Below are positions 15,821 to 24,565 of a stretch of 64,000 nt of DNA, in pieces (position 1 is the first letter of the stretch; the number at the start of each line of letters is the position of its first letter). The position numbers and the translations under genes were made by a program. The notes beneath the pieces are model-generated. The model saw only the letters and a program-made list of their open reading frames with translations, was not told where the DNA came from and made no database searches. Origin of the DNA: CBDIHP01 sp965279195 (GTDB lineage: Bacteria > Planctomycetota > Planctomycetia > Isosphaerales > Isosphaeraceae); assembly GCA_965279195.1 (NCBI GenBank), contig CBDIHP010000047.1:520728-584727 (forward strand). The letters run 5' to 3'.

Positions 15821-17101
15821 ATGATGGCACAGGCCGGCTCAGGGAAGGCTCGGGCCGTGCGCTGGATCCTCTTGCTGGGGCTGGCCTTCGGGCTCCGCGT
15901 GGCCGCCGCGTTCGCCGTCCAATGGTATGCCGACCGCAATAAGACCCCCTGCGTCTTCGGCGACACCGCCATCTACCGCGACCTCGCCGCCGCCCTGGTC
16001 GAAGGGCGGCCGTATCGCGTCGACCAGTGGGACGTCCCCCACGTCGCCTTGCGCACCCCGGGCTACCCGGCCTTCCTCGCCCTCTGCCGCCTGCTATTTG
16101 GCCCAGGTTTGCTCCCCGCCCGGATCGTCCAGGCTTTGCTGGGCACCCTGTCCGTCGGGCTCGTCGGCCTGCTCGCGACCTGCTTCGCCAGCGAGGACAG
16201 GCGTGGCTCGACCGCCTGGTGGGCGGCCTGCCTGGCGGCGCTGGATCCGTATCTGATTGTTCTGTCGGCCCTTGCGCTCTCCGAGGCGCTCTTCCTGCCG
16301 CTCATGATGGGCTCGCTCTGGGCCATCACCGCGACCTGGCCCGCTCGACGGGAGGATTGGGGCAAGACGGAGGCCGCAGACAAACCGGTGAGGCTGGCGG
16401 CCCTGGCGGGTCTGCTGATGGGCCTGGCCGTGCTGACGCGTCCCTCCTGGCTGGCCTATGTCGCGGCGCTCCTGGTGATCCGGGTTGTCTGCGGGGGCAG
16501 GGGGGAGCTTCGGAGATCGTTACGAATCTCCGGCGTCATGGCCCTGGTGTTCGGGCTGGTGATGCTGCCGTGGTGGGTGCGGAATGGGAGCGAACTGGGT
16601 CGGTTCGTGCCGACGGCGCTCTGGGTCGGGGCGAGCCTGTATGACGGGATCAGCCCGACGGCGGACGGTTCGAGCGAGATGTCGTTCCTCGATGCGCCGG
16701 ACGTCCGGGCCCTGTCGGAGGTCGAGCAGGACCGGGAATTGCGGTCCCGTTCGCTGGCGTTCGCGCGGTCGCATCCGGGCCGGGTCCTGGAGCTGGCCTG
16801 GATCAAGGCGGGTCGGTTCTGGAGCCCCTGGCCGAACGCGGCGAGTTTAACTTCGCCGCTGGTCGCCGTCGTCTCGATGGCCGCGACGCTCCCGGTGTTC
16901 GCCCTGGTGGGCTGGGGGGCGTGGCTCAGGCGGGGGGACCCCCGCACGTGGGCGGTCCTGCTGGGGACGCTCGTGGTCTTCTTCGGCCTGCACCTGGTGT
17001 TCGTCAGCTCGGTCCGCTACCGGGCCCCCGGCATGGCCCCGGCGGCGGTGCTGGCGGGCGTGTCGCTGGCCAGGATGAAATGGGTGACGGGCGATGGTTA
17101 A
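15821..17101 (+). CDS. GT39/ArnT-like membrane glycosyltransferase
   Basis: The product, about 426 residues, has ten or so hydrophobic helices. The first loop, FGDTAIYRDLAAALVEGRPY, carries the Asp and Tyr typical of dolichyl/undecaprenyl-phosphate-sugar glycosyltransferases of the GT39/PMT-2 type. This is followed by RTPGYPAFLALCRLLFGP, which matches the family's R.PGYP segment. These enzymes use lipid-linked sugars at the outer face of the cytoplasmic membrane. ATG 15821 (or 15824) follows GGAGG; GTG 15788 is possible but lies nearer the promoter. The acceptor is unknown. Confidence 0.75.
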   Translation: MMAQAGSGKARAVRWILLLGLAFGLRVAAAFAVQWYADRNKTPCVFGDTAIYRDLAAALVEGRPYRVDQWDVPHVALRTPGYPAFLALCRLLFGPGLLPARIVQALLGTLSVGLVGLLATCFASEDRRGSTAWWAACLAALDPYLIVLSALALSEALFLPLMMGSLWAITATWPARREDWGKTEAADKPVRLAALAGLLMGLAVLTRPSWLAYVAALLVIRVVCGGRGELRRSLRISGVMALVFGLVMLPWWVRNGSELGRFVPTALWVGASLYDGISPTADGSSEMSFLDAPDVRALSEVEQDRELRSRSLAFARSHPGRVLELAWIKAGRFWSPWPNAASLTSPLVAVVSMAATLPVFALVGWGAWLRRGDPRTWAVLLGTLVVFFGLHLVFVSSVRYRAPGMAPAAVLAGVSLARMKWVTGDG

Positions 17102-17165
17102 TACGTGAAGATGTAAGGGTGTTGGGTCTTGTGGACGGGCTGATGCAAGGATGCGGAGGCTTCCG

Positions 17166-20100
17166 ATGGCGGGACGCTTGAGGAAGGTCGGGAAGTGGAT
17201 CGGCTGGGGGCTGCTCGTGCTCGTCGCGTTCCTGGGCGGCGCGGGGTGGTACCTCTACTCGTACGCGACCGACAGCGACACGATCGTCGAACTCGTGCGC
17301 GAGAACGCGCCGAGGTTCTTCCCCGGCGCGCGGGTGAACCTCCTCCGGGCGCGGCTGCGGCCGTTCGCGGGAGAGATCACGCTCCATCACATCAGCATGA
17401 GCCAGTCGGAAAAGGGCGAGGAGCACCCGCTGGCCAAGTGCTACTGGTCGTCGATCAAGTTCGACCCCTGGGAGTTCGCGCACGGCCGGTTCAAGCCGAG
17501 CGAGGTGCTGGTGACGCAGCCGGTGCTCGTGCTGCGGCAGCGGGCCGACGGCACGTGGAACCTCCAGGGGGTCCTGGCCGATCCCTTCCCCGCGCCGAAG
17601 GATGCGGTCCTGCCGCCGGTGGCCATCGAGCGGGGGCAGGTCGAGCTGGTGACGGGGACCGAACGCACCTCGACGGCCGTGCTCCGCGACGTCTCGATCC
17701 GGATCGCCCCCGGGGCCGACGGCCTGGCCCAGTTCGAAGGCTCGGCGCGCGGGGACCAGTTCGAACGCATCAAGCTGGAGGGGACCTTCGATCGGAAGTC
17801 CGGCCGCGTGACGCTCAAGGGGGACGTCGCCCGCCTGGCCCTGTCGGAGACCCTGCGCGACCGGATCCCCGCCGAGTATCGCGAGGCCATCCGCGCGGTC
17901 GGGCTGTCCGGCGGCGAGGCCGACGTGGGCATCGCCTCGATCGCCTTCGACCCGGCCGCCGAGCGGCCCCTCAAGTACGACATCTCCGCCCGGGTGCGGT
18001 CGGCCTCGTGGAAGTGCCCGAAGCTGCCGTTCGACCTCGACGACGTCTCCGCCTCGCTCCATTTGCGAGATGATGTGCTCACGGTCGAATCGGCCCGGGG
18101 GCGCAACGGCGCGACCGGGATCGACGCCTCGGGCTGGATGGCGCTCGGCGACCCCGAGCGGGCCCCGTTCAAGATGAACCTGGAGCTGATGGACCTGGAG
18201 CTGGACCAGAGGCTCTGCCGCTGGACGCCCGGCGACCTGCGCGGCCTCTGGGTGGACTTCGCCCCGCGCGTGCTCTCGGGCGAACTCGCCAGCGCGGGGC
18301 GGGTCAACGTCGCCGCCAGGGCCGAGCGCACCACGCCCGGCGGCAAGGTCGGGTTCGGCCTCGGCGTCAATTTTCTCGATGTGAGCCTCTATTACAAACA
18401 TTTCCCCTACCAGCTTGAACATGTCACCGGGACGATGATCCGGGAGAACGACCTGGTCACCATCGACATGCAGACGCTGGTGGGCGGCAAGCCGCTGAGG
18501 GCGAAGGGGACGATCGAGAACCCCGGCCCCCGGTCGTCGGTCGTCAGGCTCGACTTCGAAGGGGATTCGCTGCCGGTCGACCGCAAGCTCTTCGACGCCC
18601 TGCCGCCGGACGTGCGGCCGGTGGTCGAGTCGTACCACCCCTCGGGCACGGTGCGGGGGCGTGCGAGGCTGGTGCGGCTGCCGCCCCTGACGGCGAAGGA
18701 CGACCCCAAGGGGCGCGTGAGCATTGATGCGTACCTGGATCTGAACCCCGGCTGCGCGATCACCTGGGACGGGCTCAAGTATCCGATCTCGAACCTCACC
18801 GGACGGCTGGAGATCCACCCGGACCTCTGGGTGTTCAAGAATATGAAGGGATTCAACGGCCAGGCGACCGTCCGGGGCAACGGCGAGGTCGCCCGGCTGG
18901 GCCGCGACGCCTTCAAGGTGGACCTGAGCCTGGAGGCCGACAGCTTGCCGTTCGACCACCAGCTCCGCGACGCCCTGCCGCCGGCCTGGCAGAAGACCTG
19001 GGCCACGCTCAACCCGACCGGCTCCAGCGACGTCCGGGCCAGGATCCGGGGGCTGCCGCGGCAGGAGCCGCATCACCACATCGAGATCTATCCGGGCAGC
19101 CAGACGGGGGTCCGCCTGGCGTTCGAGCGGGTGGCCACCCCGGGGCTGGACCCCGGCGGCAAGTTCGAGATGCGGATGGAGGACGTCGGCGGGCGGTTCA
19201 TCTTCGACGACGGCGCGGTCGCCATGTCGGACGTCGGCTTCTTCTTCCACGGCGCCCGGGTGAACTTCAAGGAGGGGACCGTCCGGGTCGCGGACAGCGG
19301 CCAGTTCAGCCTGGGCGTGACGCACCTGGAAGTCAAGCAACTGCACCTGGACGGCCGGGTCCGCGAGCTGATGCCGCCGGTGATGGCCGAGTTCGCCCGC
19401 CGGCTCGACGACGGCAAGGCGTTCCGGATGGAGGGGGACCTGGGCCTCGGCTGGTCGGGCAAGCCCGGCGAGCCCGCCTGGTGCCGCTGGCGCAACGGCA
19501 AGATCCTCTTCGGCGGGAACTCGATCCAGGCCGGGCTCCCCCTCGAACAGATCCAGGGCCAGTTGCAGGAGGTCGAGGGCTCGTTCGACGGCGTGGCGCT
19601 GGCCGTGAAGGGGAAAGTGAATCTGGATAGCGTCATGCTCCTGGACCAGCAGGTGACGCGGCTCACCGCCGACATCCTGGTCGACCAGGGCCGGGCGACG
19701 GTCACCGGCATCCAGGGGGCCCTGCTCGGCGGCAAGGTCCTCGGCGACGTCGCCGTCACGCTCGACAAGACGCCCGAGTACACCACCCACATCCAGGTGC
19801 AGGACGCCGACCTCCAGAGCTACGCCCGCACGCTCCCCGGCAAGCAGACCTTCAAGGGGCTGGTCTCCGGCGAGATCTCGCTGAGGGGGCAGGGCAACGA
19901 CCTCCACCGGCTCAACGGCGGGGGCAACGCGCGGATCACCCAGGGGGACCTCGGGCGGCTGCCCACGCTCCTGAAATTCTTCAGCGCCATCAAGCTGTCC
20001 GGTGAGACGAAGACGGCGTTCGACTCGGCGTTCGTGACGTTCCAGATCCAGAACGGCCAGACCGAGCTCGACCCCATCGACTTCATCGGCGACGCCTTCA

Positions 20101-20354
20101 GCCTGCGGGGGCGGGGCACGCTCGACGTCCAGGGGGCGCTCGACGTGAAGCTCTGCGTGGTCTACGGGCGGGACAAGGTTCGGTTGCTGTTCCTCAGCGA
20201 CCTGATCCGCGAGGCCAGCGGGCAGTTCGTGGTCGCCTACATCCGGGGCACCCCCGCCAACCCGCAGTTCGGACTCATCACCCTGCCCGCCGTCACCGAC
20301 TTCCTCCGCTCCCTCGGCAGCCGCAAGGACCAGCGCGAGGAACGCCGACGCTGA
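17166..20354 (+). CDS. Large AsmA-like protein
   Basis: This 1,062-residue protein has an N-terminal membrane anchor (WIGWGLLVLVAFLGGAGWYL) and then a long series of beta-strand-rich repeats typical of AsmA/YhdP/TamB-type proteins: RVNLLRARLRPFAGEITLHHI at the start, repeated pairs such as FKMNLELMDLELD and FKVDLSLEADSLPFD. The AsmA-like C-terminal part contains GNDLHRLNGGGNARITQGDLG and LSGETKTAFDSAFVTFQI, ending RGTPANPQFGLITLP. Such proteins span the periplasm and are linked to outer-membrane lipid transport or homeostasis. ATG 17166 follows GGAGG at six bases; ATG 17151 has its AAGG too close. It lies 64 bases after the GT39-like gene, so co-transcription is possible. Confidence 0.8.
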   Translation: MAGRLRKVGKWIGWGLLVLVAFLGGAGWYLYSYATDSDTIVELVRENAPRFFPGARVNLLRARLRPFAGEITLHHISMSQSEKGEEHPLAKCYWSSIKFDPWEFAHGRFKPSEVLVTQPVLVLRQRADGTWNLQGVLADPFPAPKDAVLPPVAIERGQVELVTGTERTSTAVLRDVSIRIAPGADGLAQFEGSARGDQFERIKLEGTFDRKSGRVTLKGDVARLALSETLRDRIPAEYREAIRAVGLSGGEADVGIASIAFDPAAERPLKYDISARVRSASWKCPKLPFDLDDVSASLHLRDDVLTVESARGRNGATGIDASGWMALGDPERAPFKMNLELMDLELDQRLCRWTPGDLRGLWVDFAPRVLSGELASAGRVNVAARAERTTPGGKVGFGLGVNFLDVSLYYKHFPYQLEHVTGTMIRENDLVTIDMQTLVGGKPLRAKGTIENPGPRSSVVRLDFEGDSLPVDRKLFDALPPDVRPVVESYHPSGTVRGRARLVRLPPLTAKDDPKGRVSIDAYLDLNPGCAITWDGLKYPISNLTGRLEIHPDLWVFKNMKGFNGQATVRGNGEVARLGRDAFKVDLSLEADSLPFDHQLRDALPPAWQKTWATLNPTGSSDVRARIRGLPRQEPHHHIEIYPGSQTGVRLAFERVATPGLDPGGKFEMRMEDVGGRFIFDDGAVAMSDVGFFFHGARVNFKEGTVRVADSGQFSLGVTHLEVKQLHLDGRVRELMPPVMAEFARRLDDGKAFRMEGDLGLGWSGKPGEPAWCRWRNGKILFGGNSIQAGLPLEQIQGQLQEVEGSFDGVALAVKGKVNLDSVMLLDQQVTRLTADILVDQGRATVTGIQGALLGGKVLGDVAVTLDKTPEYTTHIQVQDADLQSYARTLPGKQTFKGLVSGEISLRGQGNDLHRLNGGGNARITQGDLGRLPTLLKFFSAIKLSGETKTAFDSAFVTFQIQNGQTELDPIDFIGDAFSLRGRGTLDVQGALDVKLCVVYGRDKVRLLFLSDLIREASGQFVVAYIRGTPANPQFGLITLPAVTDFLRSLGSRKDQREERRR

Positions 20355-20729
20355 CCTGGGCGGCCGGCCCGATCCCGGAGCCCGATCCCGGGTGCCCTTG
20401 CATCACGCCGTGCGGGGTCCGGAAGCGCCGGGCGCGGGTCTCCTTTGCCTTCGAGTTCCCGGCGCAGGGAGACCGAAAATCGACGCATTGGCATGTCGGG
20501 GATAGTCGAGAATCACCGGTCTCGGGGGCGTTTCCCGGAAGCAACGAATTGTATGGGACTGTAGTGAATTGGAGACAGCGGGTTTGCGCGAGGCGGATCG
20601 GGGCACTAGCATGCGTTCGTGTCAGTTCTGATGAATGCGTCAAGGGATCGATGGGCGTGGAGCGGTCGCGAACCGTCCGGTTCGCGGTGCGCCGATCGGC
20701 CCAGGATCTCCCCATCCCGAGGTGCCCCG
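20355..20729. other. Intergenic region before the PEP-CTERM gene
   Basis: There is no supported gene. A 19-base left end of a family A repeat (GCGCCGGGCGCGGGTCTCC) lies at 20425-20443 with no right end, so it is a truncated copy. A promoter candidate is listed separately. An open frame running through here into the PEP-CTERM gene from 20619 has no ribosome-binding site and no signal peptide at its start. Confidence 0.5.
20584..20612 (+). promoter_or_regulatory. Predicted promoter of the PEP-CTERM gene
   Basis: TTGCGC (20584-20589), 17 bases, TAGCAT (20607-20612). The -10 sequence and spacing match the promoter at 15753-15781; the leader would be about 110 bases. Confidence 0.35.
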
Positions 20730-21566
20730 ATGAAGCGTATGTTCCTTGCTGCCGCGTCGCTTGCGTGCCTGGCGCTGCCCTTAGCCTCGACCGCCCGGGC
20801 GGGCCAGACGATCACGTTCGACTCGCCGAGCGACGTGGTCATCAGCGCCACCCAGGCGCCCGGCGTGTGGTACACCGACCGCTATGCCCCGGCGAGCTTC
20901 GCGTCCGGCCAGAACGGCGGGTCCCGGACGGGTGTGCTGCTCCAGGGCATCAGCGCCAGCGACAACAACGCCGGCCGCCCCCCGGCGTTCTCGGCGAACT
21001 TCTACAACACCCAGGGCCGCAAGTTCGACCTGCCCAGCCCGACCACGACGCTCCAGATCGAGCTCTATGTCGATCGGGCGTGGGACTCGCTGAGCCAGAA
21101 CATCTCGGGCGCCGAGGGCCGACTGGCCAGCTTCTGGGCCACGGGCGTCGACAACCTCAATGCGGTCTCGAACTTCCCGATCATCGAGTTCAACAATAAC
21201 CGCGACGGCGCGTCCGGCAATGGATTCCGGGTGTTCGACAACAACCTGGGCTTCGTGGACGTCGGCGGGTTCACCGGCTACGACAAGTGGTACACCCTGA
21301 CGATGAGCCTGGTCGGCAACCAGGTCCTGTACAACGTCAACGGCACCCTGGTCTACACCGACACCGACGCCGGGGGGAGCGTCACCCTGAGCAACGTCAT
21401 CCTCCAGGGCTACAACGCGGGCAACAGCTACTCGATCGCCTGGGACAACCTCCAGATCAACGGCGGCGCCTCGAACGCCGTGCCCGAGCCCGCCACGATC
21501 GGCTCGCTCGCCGTCGCCGGCCTGTTCGGCCTCGCCGCCCACGCCCGCCGTCGCCGCCGCGCCTGA
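20730..21566 (+). CDS. PEP-CTERM sorted exported protein
   Basis: The 278-residue product has a signal peptide (MKRMFLAAASLACLALPLA, cleavage after ARA) and a beta-sandwich body with Asn-rich turns. It ends in a complete PEP-CTERM signal: VPEPATIGSLAVAGLFGLA then an Arg run. Such proteins are thought to be processed by an exosortase and displayed on the cell surface or in extracellular matrix. The body (VDRAWDSLSQNISGAEGRLA, WYTLTMSLVGNQVLYNVNG) looks like a lectin/glucanase-type jelly roll, but no catalytic residues stand out. ATG 20730 is preceded by CGAGG. No exosortase gene is in the window. Confidence 0.85.
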   Translation: MKRMFLAAASLACLALPLASTARAGQTITFDSPSDVVISATQAPGVWYTDRYAPASFASGQNGGSRTGVLLQGISASDNNAGRPPAFSANFYNTQGRKFDLPSPTTTLQIELYVDRAWDSLSQNISGAEGRLASFWATGVDNLNAVSNFPIIEFNNNRDGASGNGFRVFDNNLGFVDVGGFTGYDKWYTLTMSLVGNQVLYNVNGTLVYTDTDAGGSVTLSNVILQGYNAGNSYSIAWDNLQINGGASNAVPEPATIGSLAVAGLFGLAAHARRRRRA

Positions 21567-21619
21567 GCGGCCGGGCACAACGATGGCGGTGCCACCGGGT
21601 CCTGAGGAGGAAACCAGGG

Positions 21620-21793
21620 CGCTGGGCGCGGGTCTCCCGACCCCGCCCTTGCCCTGAGAATCCGTACCGCAGGGGCGGGTCTCCCGACCCGAGAATCAAA
21701 CGCGCGGATGCGTTCTCGAATGGGTCGGGAGACCCGATTTCGTGGTTGGCGTGGCGGAGGTAGGGGCGGGGTCGGGAGACCCGCGCCCAGCGC
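21620..21793. repeat. Family A repeat, copy 6, plus an extra half element
   Basis: It opens GCGCTGGGCGCGGGTCTCCC and closes GGGGTCGGGAGACCC plus GCGCCCAGCGC; in this copy the hairpin loops read CCCGA/TCGGG rather than CCAGA/TCTGG. A second right-end-like piece (CTCGGGAGACCC, then CGCCCAGAGC) lies at about 21827-21850. With the family C copy at 21885 this fills the 340 bases between two converging genes. Confidence 0.85.
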
Positions 21794-21883
21794 TTCCGAG
21801 CCCGGTTTCGTCATACGGCGCGGCGGGCTCGGGAGACCCTCGCCCAGAGCAGCGAGGCCGCGAATGCGGATGGCATTCCGTCG

Positions 21884-21914
21884 AGATTGGTCCGCAATCG
21901 CGGACCCTACGGGG
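21884..21914. repeat. Family C repeat, copy 2 (single hairpin)
   Basis: GGTCCGC and GCGGACC pair perfectly around an AATC loop, followed by CTACGGGGC. The CTA is the stop codon (TAG on the minus strand) of the toroid gene at 21907-24255. Confidence 0.75.
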
Positions 21915-24255
21915 CTTCATACAGGCGCAGGTAGCGGTAGTAGACTTCCAGGGTGAGGGTGGCCAGCGCGGTGCAGTAGATCCGGCCGCCGTGGGTGCCG
22001 TACTGGCTGTCGTCGGGGGCCCAGCTTCCGGAGGCGTGGCCGTCGACGACCTGGCGGCGGATGAGTTCGTCGCGGACGTCGCGGTTCCAGCGGGCCCAGC
22101 TCGGCCCGCCGTGCTGGTAGAGCGACAGGGTGCCGTAGTACCAGTAATAGAGGTTGTAGGCGTCGACCTTCGGCCCCTTCTGGATCAGGAACGCCGCCGC
22201 CTCGTCGCTCGCCCGGCCGGGGCCGCCGGTCCCGAGGAACTGGCGGCAGAGCCAGGCCTCGGCGGTCATCGTGGGGGTGACGTCCTGACCCGGCTGGTAG
22301 CGGGCCAGGCCGCCGGAATTGCCGGCCGAGACCCGCCTGAGCCACGCCTGCGCCCCGTCGAGCGTGTCCTGCGGCACGGGGATGCCGTTGAGCCTCGCCG
22401 ACTTGAGGCACATCACCACCCAGCCGAGGATGCTCGTGTCGCCCGTCGGTGCGCCCGGGGCGTACCGCCACGCCATGCGGTCGGCCGCGCGGCCGGCGAC
22501 GATGAACCGGATGCCACGGGTCGCGGCGTCCTTGATCGTCGGGTCGCCGGTGAGGGCGAACGCCTCGCAGAGTGCCAGCGTGGCCATCGCGTGGCAGTAC
22601 ATGCCGACCGCCTTGCTGTCGCCCCTGAGGTCGCCGTCGGGCTTCTGGCTGCGGACGAGGAACTCCAGCCCGCGCGTCACGACGGTGGCGTACTTGCCCT
22701 CGCTCGGCGTGTAGCCCGCCCCTAAAAAGGCGAGCAGGGCCAGGCCGGTCTGGGCGGTGTCGGCCTCCCAGTAGTAGCACTCGCCGAAGCAGGTCTCGCC
22801 GGCCGGGCAATGGATGGTGAAGGAGTCGTCGCCGCGGACGACCGTGCCGTCGGAGTACTTCGCGGTGGCGCCGTCCCATCGGCCGTCGGGGTCCTGGTGG
22901 CGGGCGAGCCAGTCGAGGGCCCGCTCGACCGCCTGCTCGCTCTCGGGACTGGCCCCCGCGCGCTGGGCGACGGCCGAGCGATTGGGGTCGAGCCGCGTGC
23001 GGTAGACCGACGGGATGTCCGCCAGGGCCCGGACGCCGCCGAGACCCAATCCCATGCCTTGACCCGGCCCGATCGGCAAGCCGGGCGTGCCCCTCGGGGT
23101 GACGCCGCCGAGGTCGAGGGCGTTGGTGTTCGGCTGGTTCCGGGGCGCCATCGCCAGGGTGTTGCGGTCGGGCTGCGGCTGGGTGCGGGCCTGGCGACGA
23201 GTGTCGGTGTCGGGCAGCTTGATCTTCGGCTCGGGGTTGGCGGCCGGTTTGGGGGCGGTGGCCTTGATGTTGGCGTCGCCGGCCCCGGTGTTGGGGGCGT
23301 TGAGAGCCGGCGCGGAAGGCTCGGGATTGGGCGTGGCCGCGGGCTTCGTCGAGGGCAGGGCGTTGAGATCCGGTTGATTCGCATTCGGCCTGGCGGCGTT
23401 GGCCATCAACCTGCGTTCGGCCTCGCGGGCGTCGGGCAGGGCGTTCGCGGGTGCGAACCCGACGGGGGGCCGGACGGCGTCGCCGACGGGGCGGCGGGTC
23501 GCGTTGCGGACGGCGTTCGACCGGTCGGTCAGGAGCGGGCTGGGCTTCGGCGCGTCGGGGGCCGGTTTGGGGGCGTTGACCGGCATCTCGCCCGGGTCGC
23601 CGGCGACGGGCTTCGAGGGCTCGGGCAGCGGAGTGTCGGGCTGGGCCTCGCGCCGGGGAGGCTCGGGCGCGGCGGGCGGAGGGGGCAAGTCCGGCGCGGT
23701 CGTGGGGGTCTGCTGGGCGAGGAGCGAGTTGGGGTCGGCGGCCTTCGCGTTGCCGGACGGTTCGAGCCGGGGGGGGGCCGCCGGCGCATCGGGCCGGAGC
23801 AGGTCGGGGATCGAGGCGGCCTCGGCGATGTTCGCATTCGAGGACGTGGGCGAGTCGATCGAGCCGCCCGCGCCCCCCTGGCCGTTCTTGCCCTTCGACG
23901 CCGCGTCGAGCCGCATGCGACCGGAGCCGTCGTCGAGGAGGTCCGACGGATCAACAGGCGTGATGCCGACGTTGGCGAGTTCTTTCGGATCCAACCCATC
24001 CGGCCGGCCGCCGCCGCCGGGGTTGAGGGTGCCGATCCCGAGCGTCCGCGCGAAGAAGTCGGACGAGTTGCCGTACGACACCAGGGCCACGTGGGCGAGG
24101 ATCGACAGCACCAGGCATTTGCGGAGCGCCCTGCGCCGGCCGAAGCTCGTCCAGACGAGCGACGCGAGCACCAGGACCGCCAGCCCCAGGCTCGCCCAGG
24201 CGCCATAGTCCGCCCGGAGGAGCTGCAGGAAGGTTTCCAGGTCGAGGCCGGTCAT
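21907..24255 (-). CDS. TonB-like membrane protein with a C-terminal alpha/alpha-toroid (prenyltransferase/squalene-cyclase-like) domain
   Basis: The 782-residue product has two N-terminal transmembrane helices (LGLAVLVLASLVW and RKCLVLSILAHVALVSYGN, the second TonB-like), a long Pro/Ala/Asn-rich low-complexity linker (about 100-430) and a globular C-terminal domain from about residue 460. That domain has repeated helices such as AVERALDWLARHQDPDGRWDG, AQTGLALLAFLGAGYTP, GLEFLVRSQKPDGDLRG and TLALCEAFALTGD. The QDPDG.W / QKPDG motifs are those of terpenoid-cyclase toroid folds. A Cys pair (HCPAGETCFGECYYW) may bind metal or form disulfides. No DXDD or DCTAE catalytic motif is visible, so it is unlikely to be a cyclase. 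The stop codon is supplied by repeat C. It is the last gene after the TPR and ExbB genes. Confidence 0.75.
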   Translation of the reverse strand: MTGLDLETFLQLLRADYGAWASLGLAVLVLASLVWTSFGRRRALRKCLVLSILAHVALVSYGNSSDFFARTLGIGTLNPGGGGRPDGLDPKELANVGITPVDPSDLLDDGSGRMRLDAASKGKNGQGGAGGSIDSPTSSNANIAEAASIPDLLRPDAPAAPPRLEPSGNAKAADPNSLLAQQTPTTAPDLPPPPAAPEPPRREAQPDTPLPEPSKPVAGDPGEMPVNAPKPAPDAPKPSPLLTDRSNAVRNATRRPVGDAVRPPVGFAPANALPDAREAERRLMANAARPNANQPDLNALPSTKPAATPNPEPSAPALNAPNTGAGDANIKATAPKPAANPEPKIKLPDTDTRRQARTQPQPDRNTLAMAPRNQPNTNALDLGGVTPRGTPGLPIGPGQGMGLGLGGVRALADIPSVYRTRLDPNRSAVAQRAGASPESEQAVERALDWLARHQDPDGRWDGATAKYSDGTVVRGDDSFTIHCPAGETCFGECYYWEADTAQTGLALLAFLGAGYTPSEGKYATVVTRGLEFLVRSQKPDGDLRGDSKAVGMYCHAMATLALCEAFALTGDPTIKDAATRGIRFIVAGRAADRMAWRYAPGAPTGDTSILGWVVMCLKSARLNGIPVPQDTLDGAQAWLRRVSAGNSGGLARYQPGQDVTPTMTAEAWLCRQFLGTGGPGRASDEAAAFLIQKGPKVDAYNLYYWYYGTLSLYQHGGPSWARWNRDVRDELIRRQVVDGHASGSWAPDDSQYGTHGGRIYCTALATLTLEVYYRYLRLYEAP

Positions 24256-24347
24256 CGGGTGCGATCCTCGGTGGGGAATGGTTCGGTCGTCGGGCCGGCC
24301 GTTACAGATTCCGCTGGCCTTGCTGTTGACGAGGGCGGGAGTCGGAG

Positions 24348-24513
24348 GCGCTGGGCGAGGGTCTCCAGACCCCGCCCCCACCCCCGCCGCGCCGTACCGG
24401 AAAACGGGGTCTCCAGACCCTTTTCGATTCCGCCACGTACGGGTCTGGAGACCCGATTCGGTGGTCTCCTTCGGTCACGCTGGGGGCGGGGTCTGGAGAC
24501 CCGCGCCCAGCGC
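24348..24513. repeat. Family A repeat, copy 7
   Basis: It opens GCGCTGGGCGAGGGTCTCC and closes GGGGTCTGGAGACCC plus GCGCCCAGCGC, with two internal hairpins. It sits between the ExbB-type gene and the toroid gene of one apparent transcription unit and fills most of the 310-base gap. Confidence 0.85.
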
Positions 24514-24565
24514 TTTGGAGCTGCGTCCAGCGGTTTCTGCCTGCTCGGCGCCTTCTCACCTCGAA

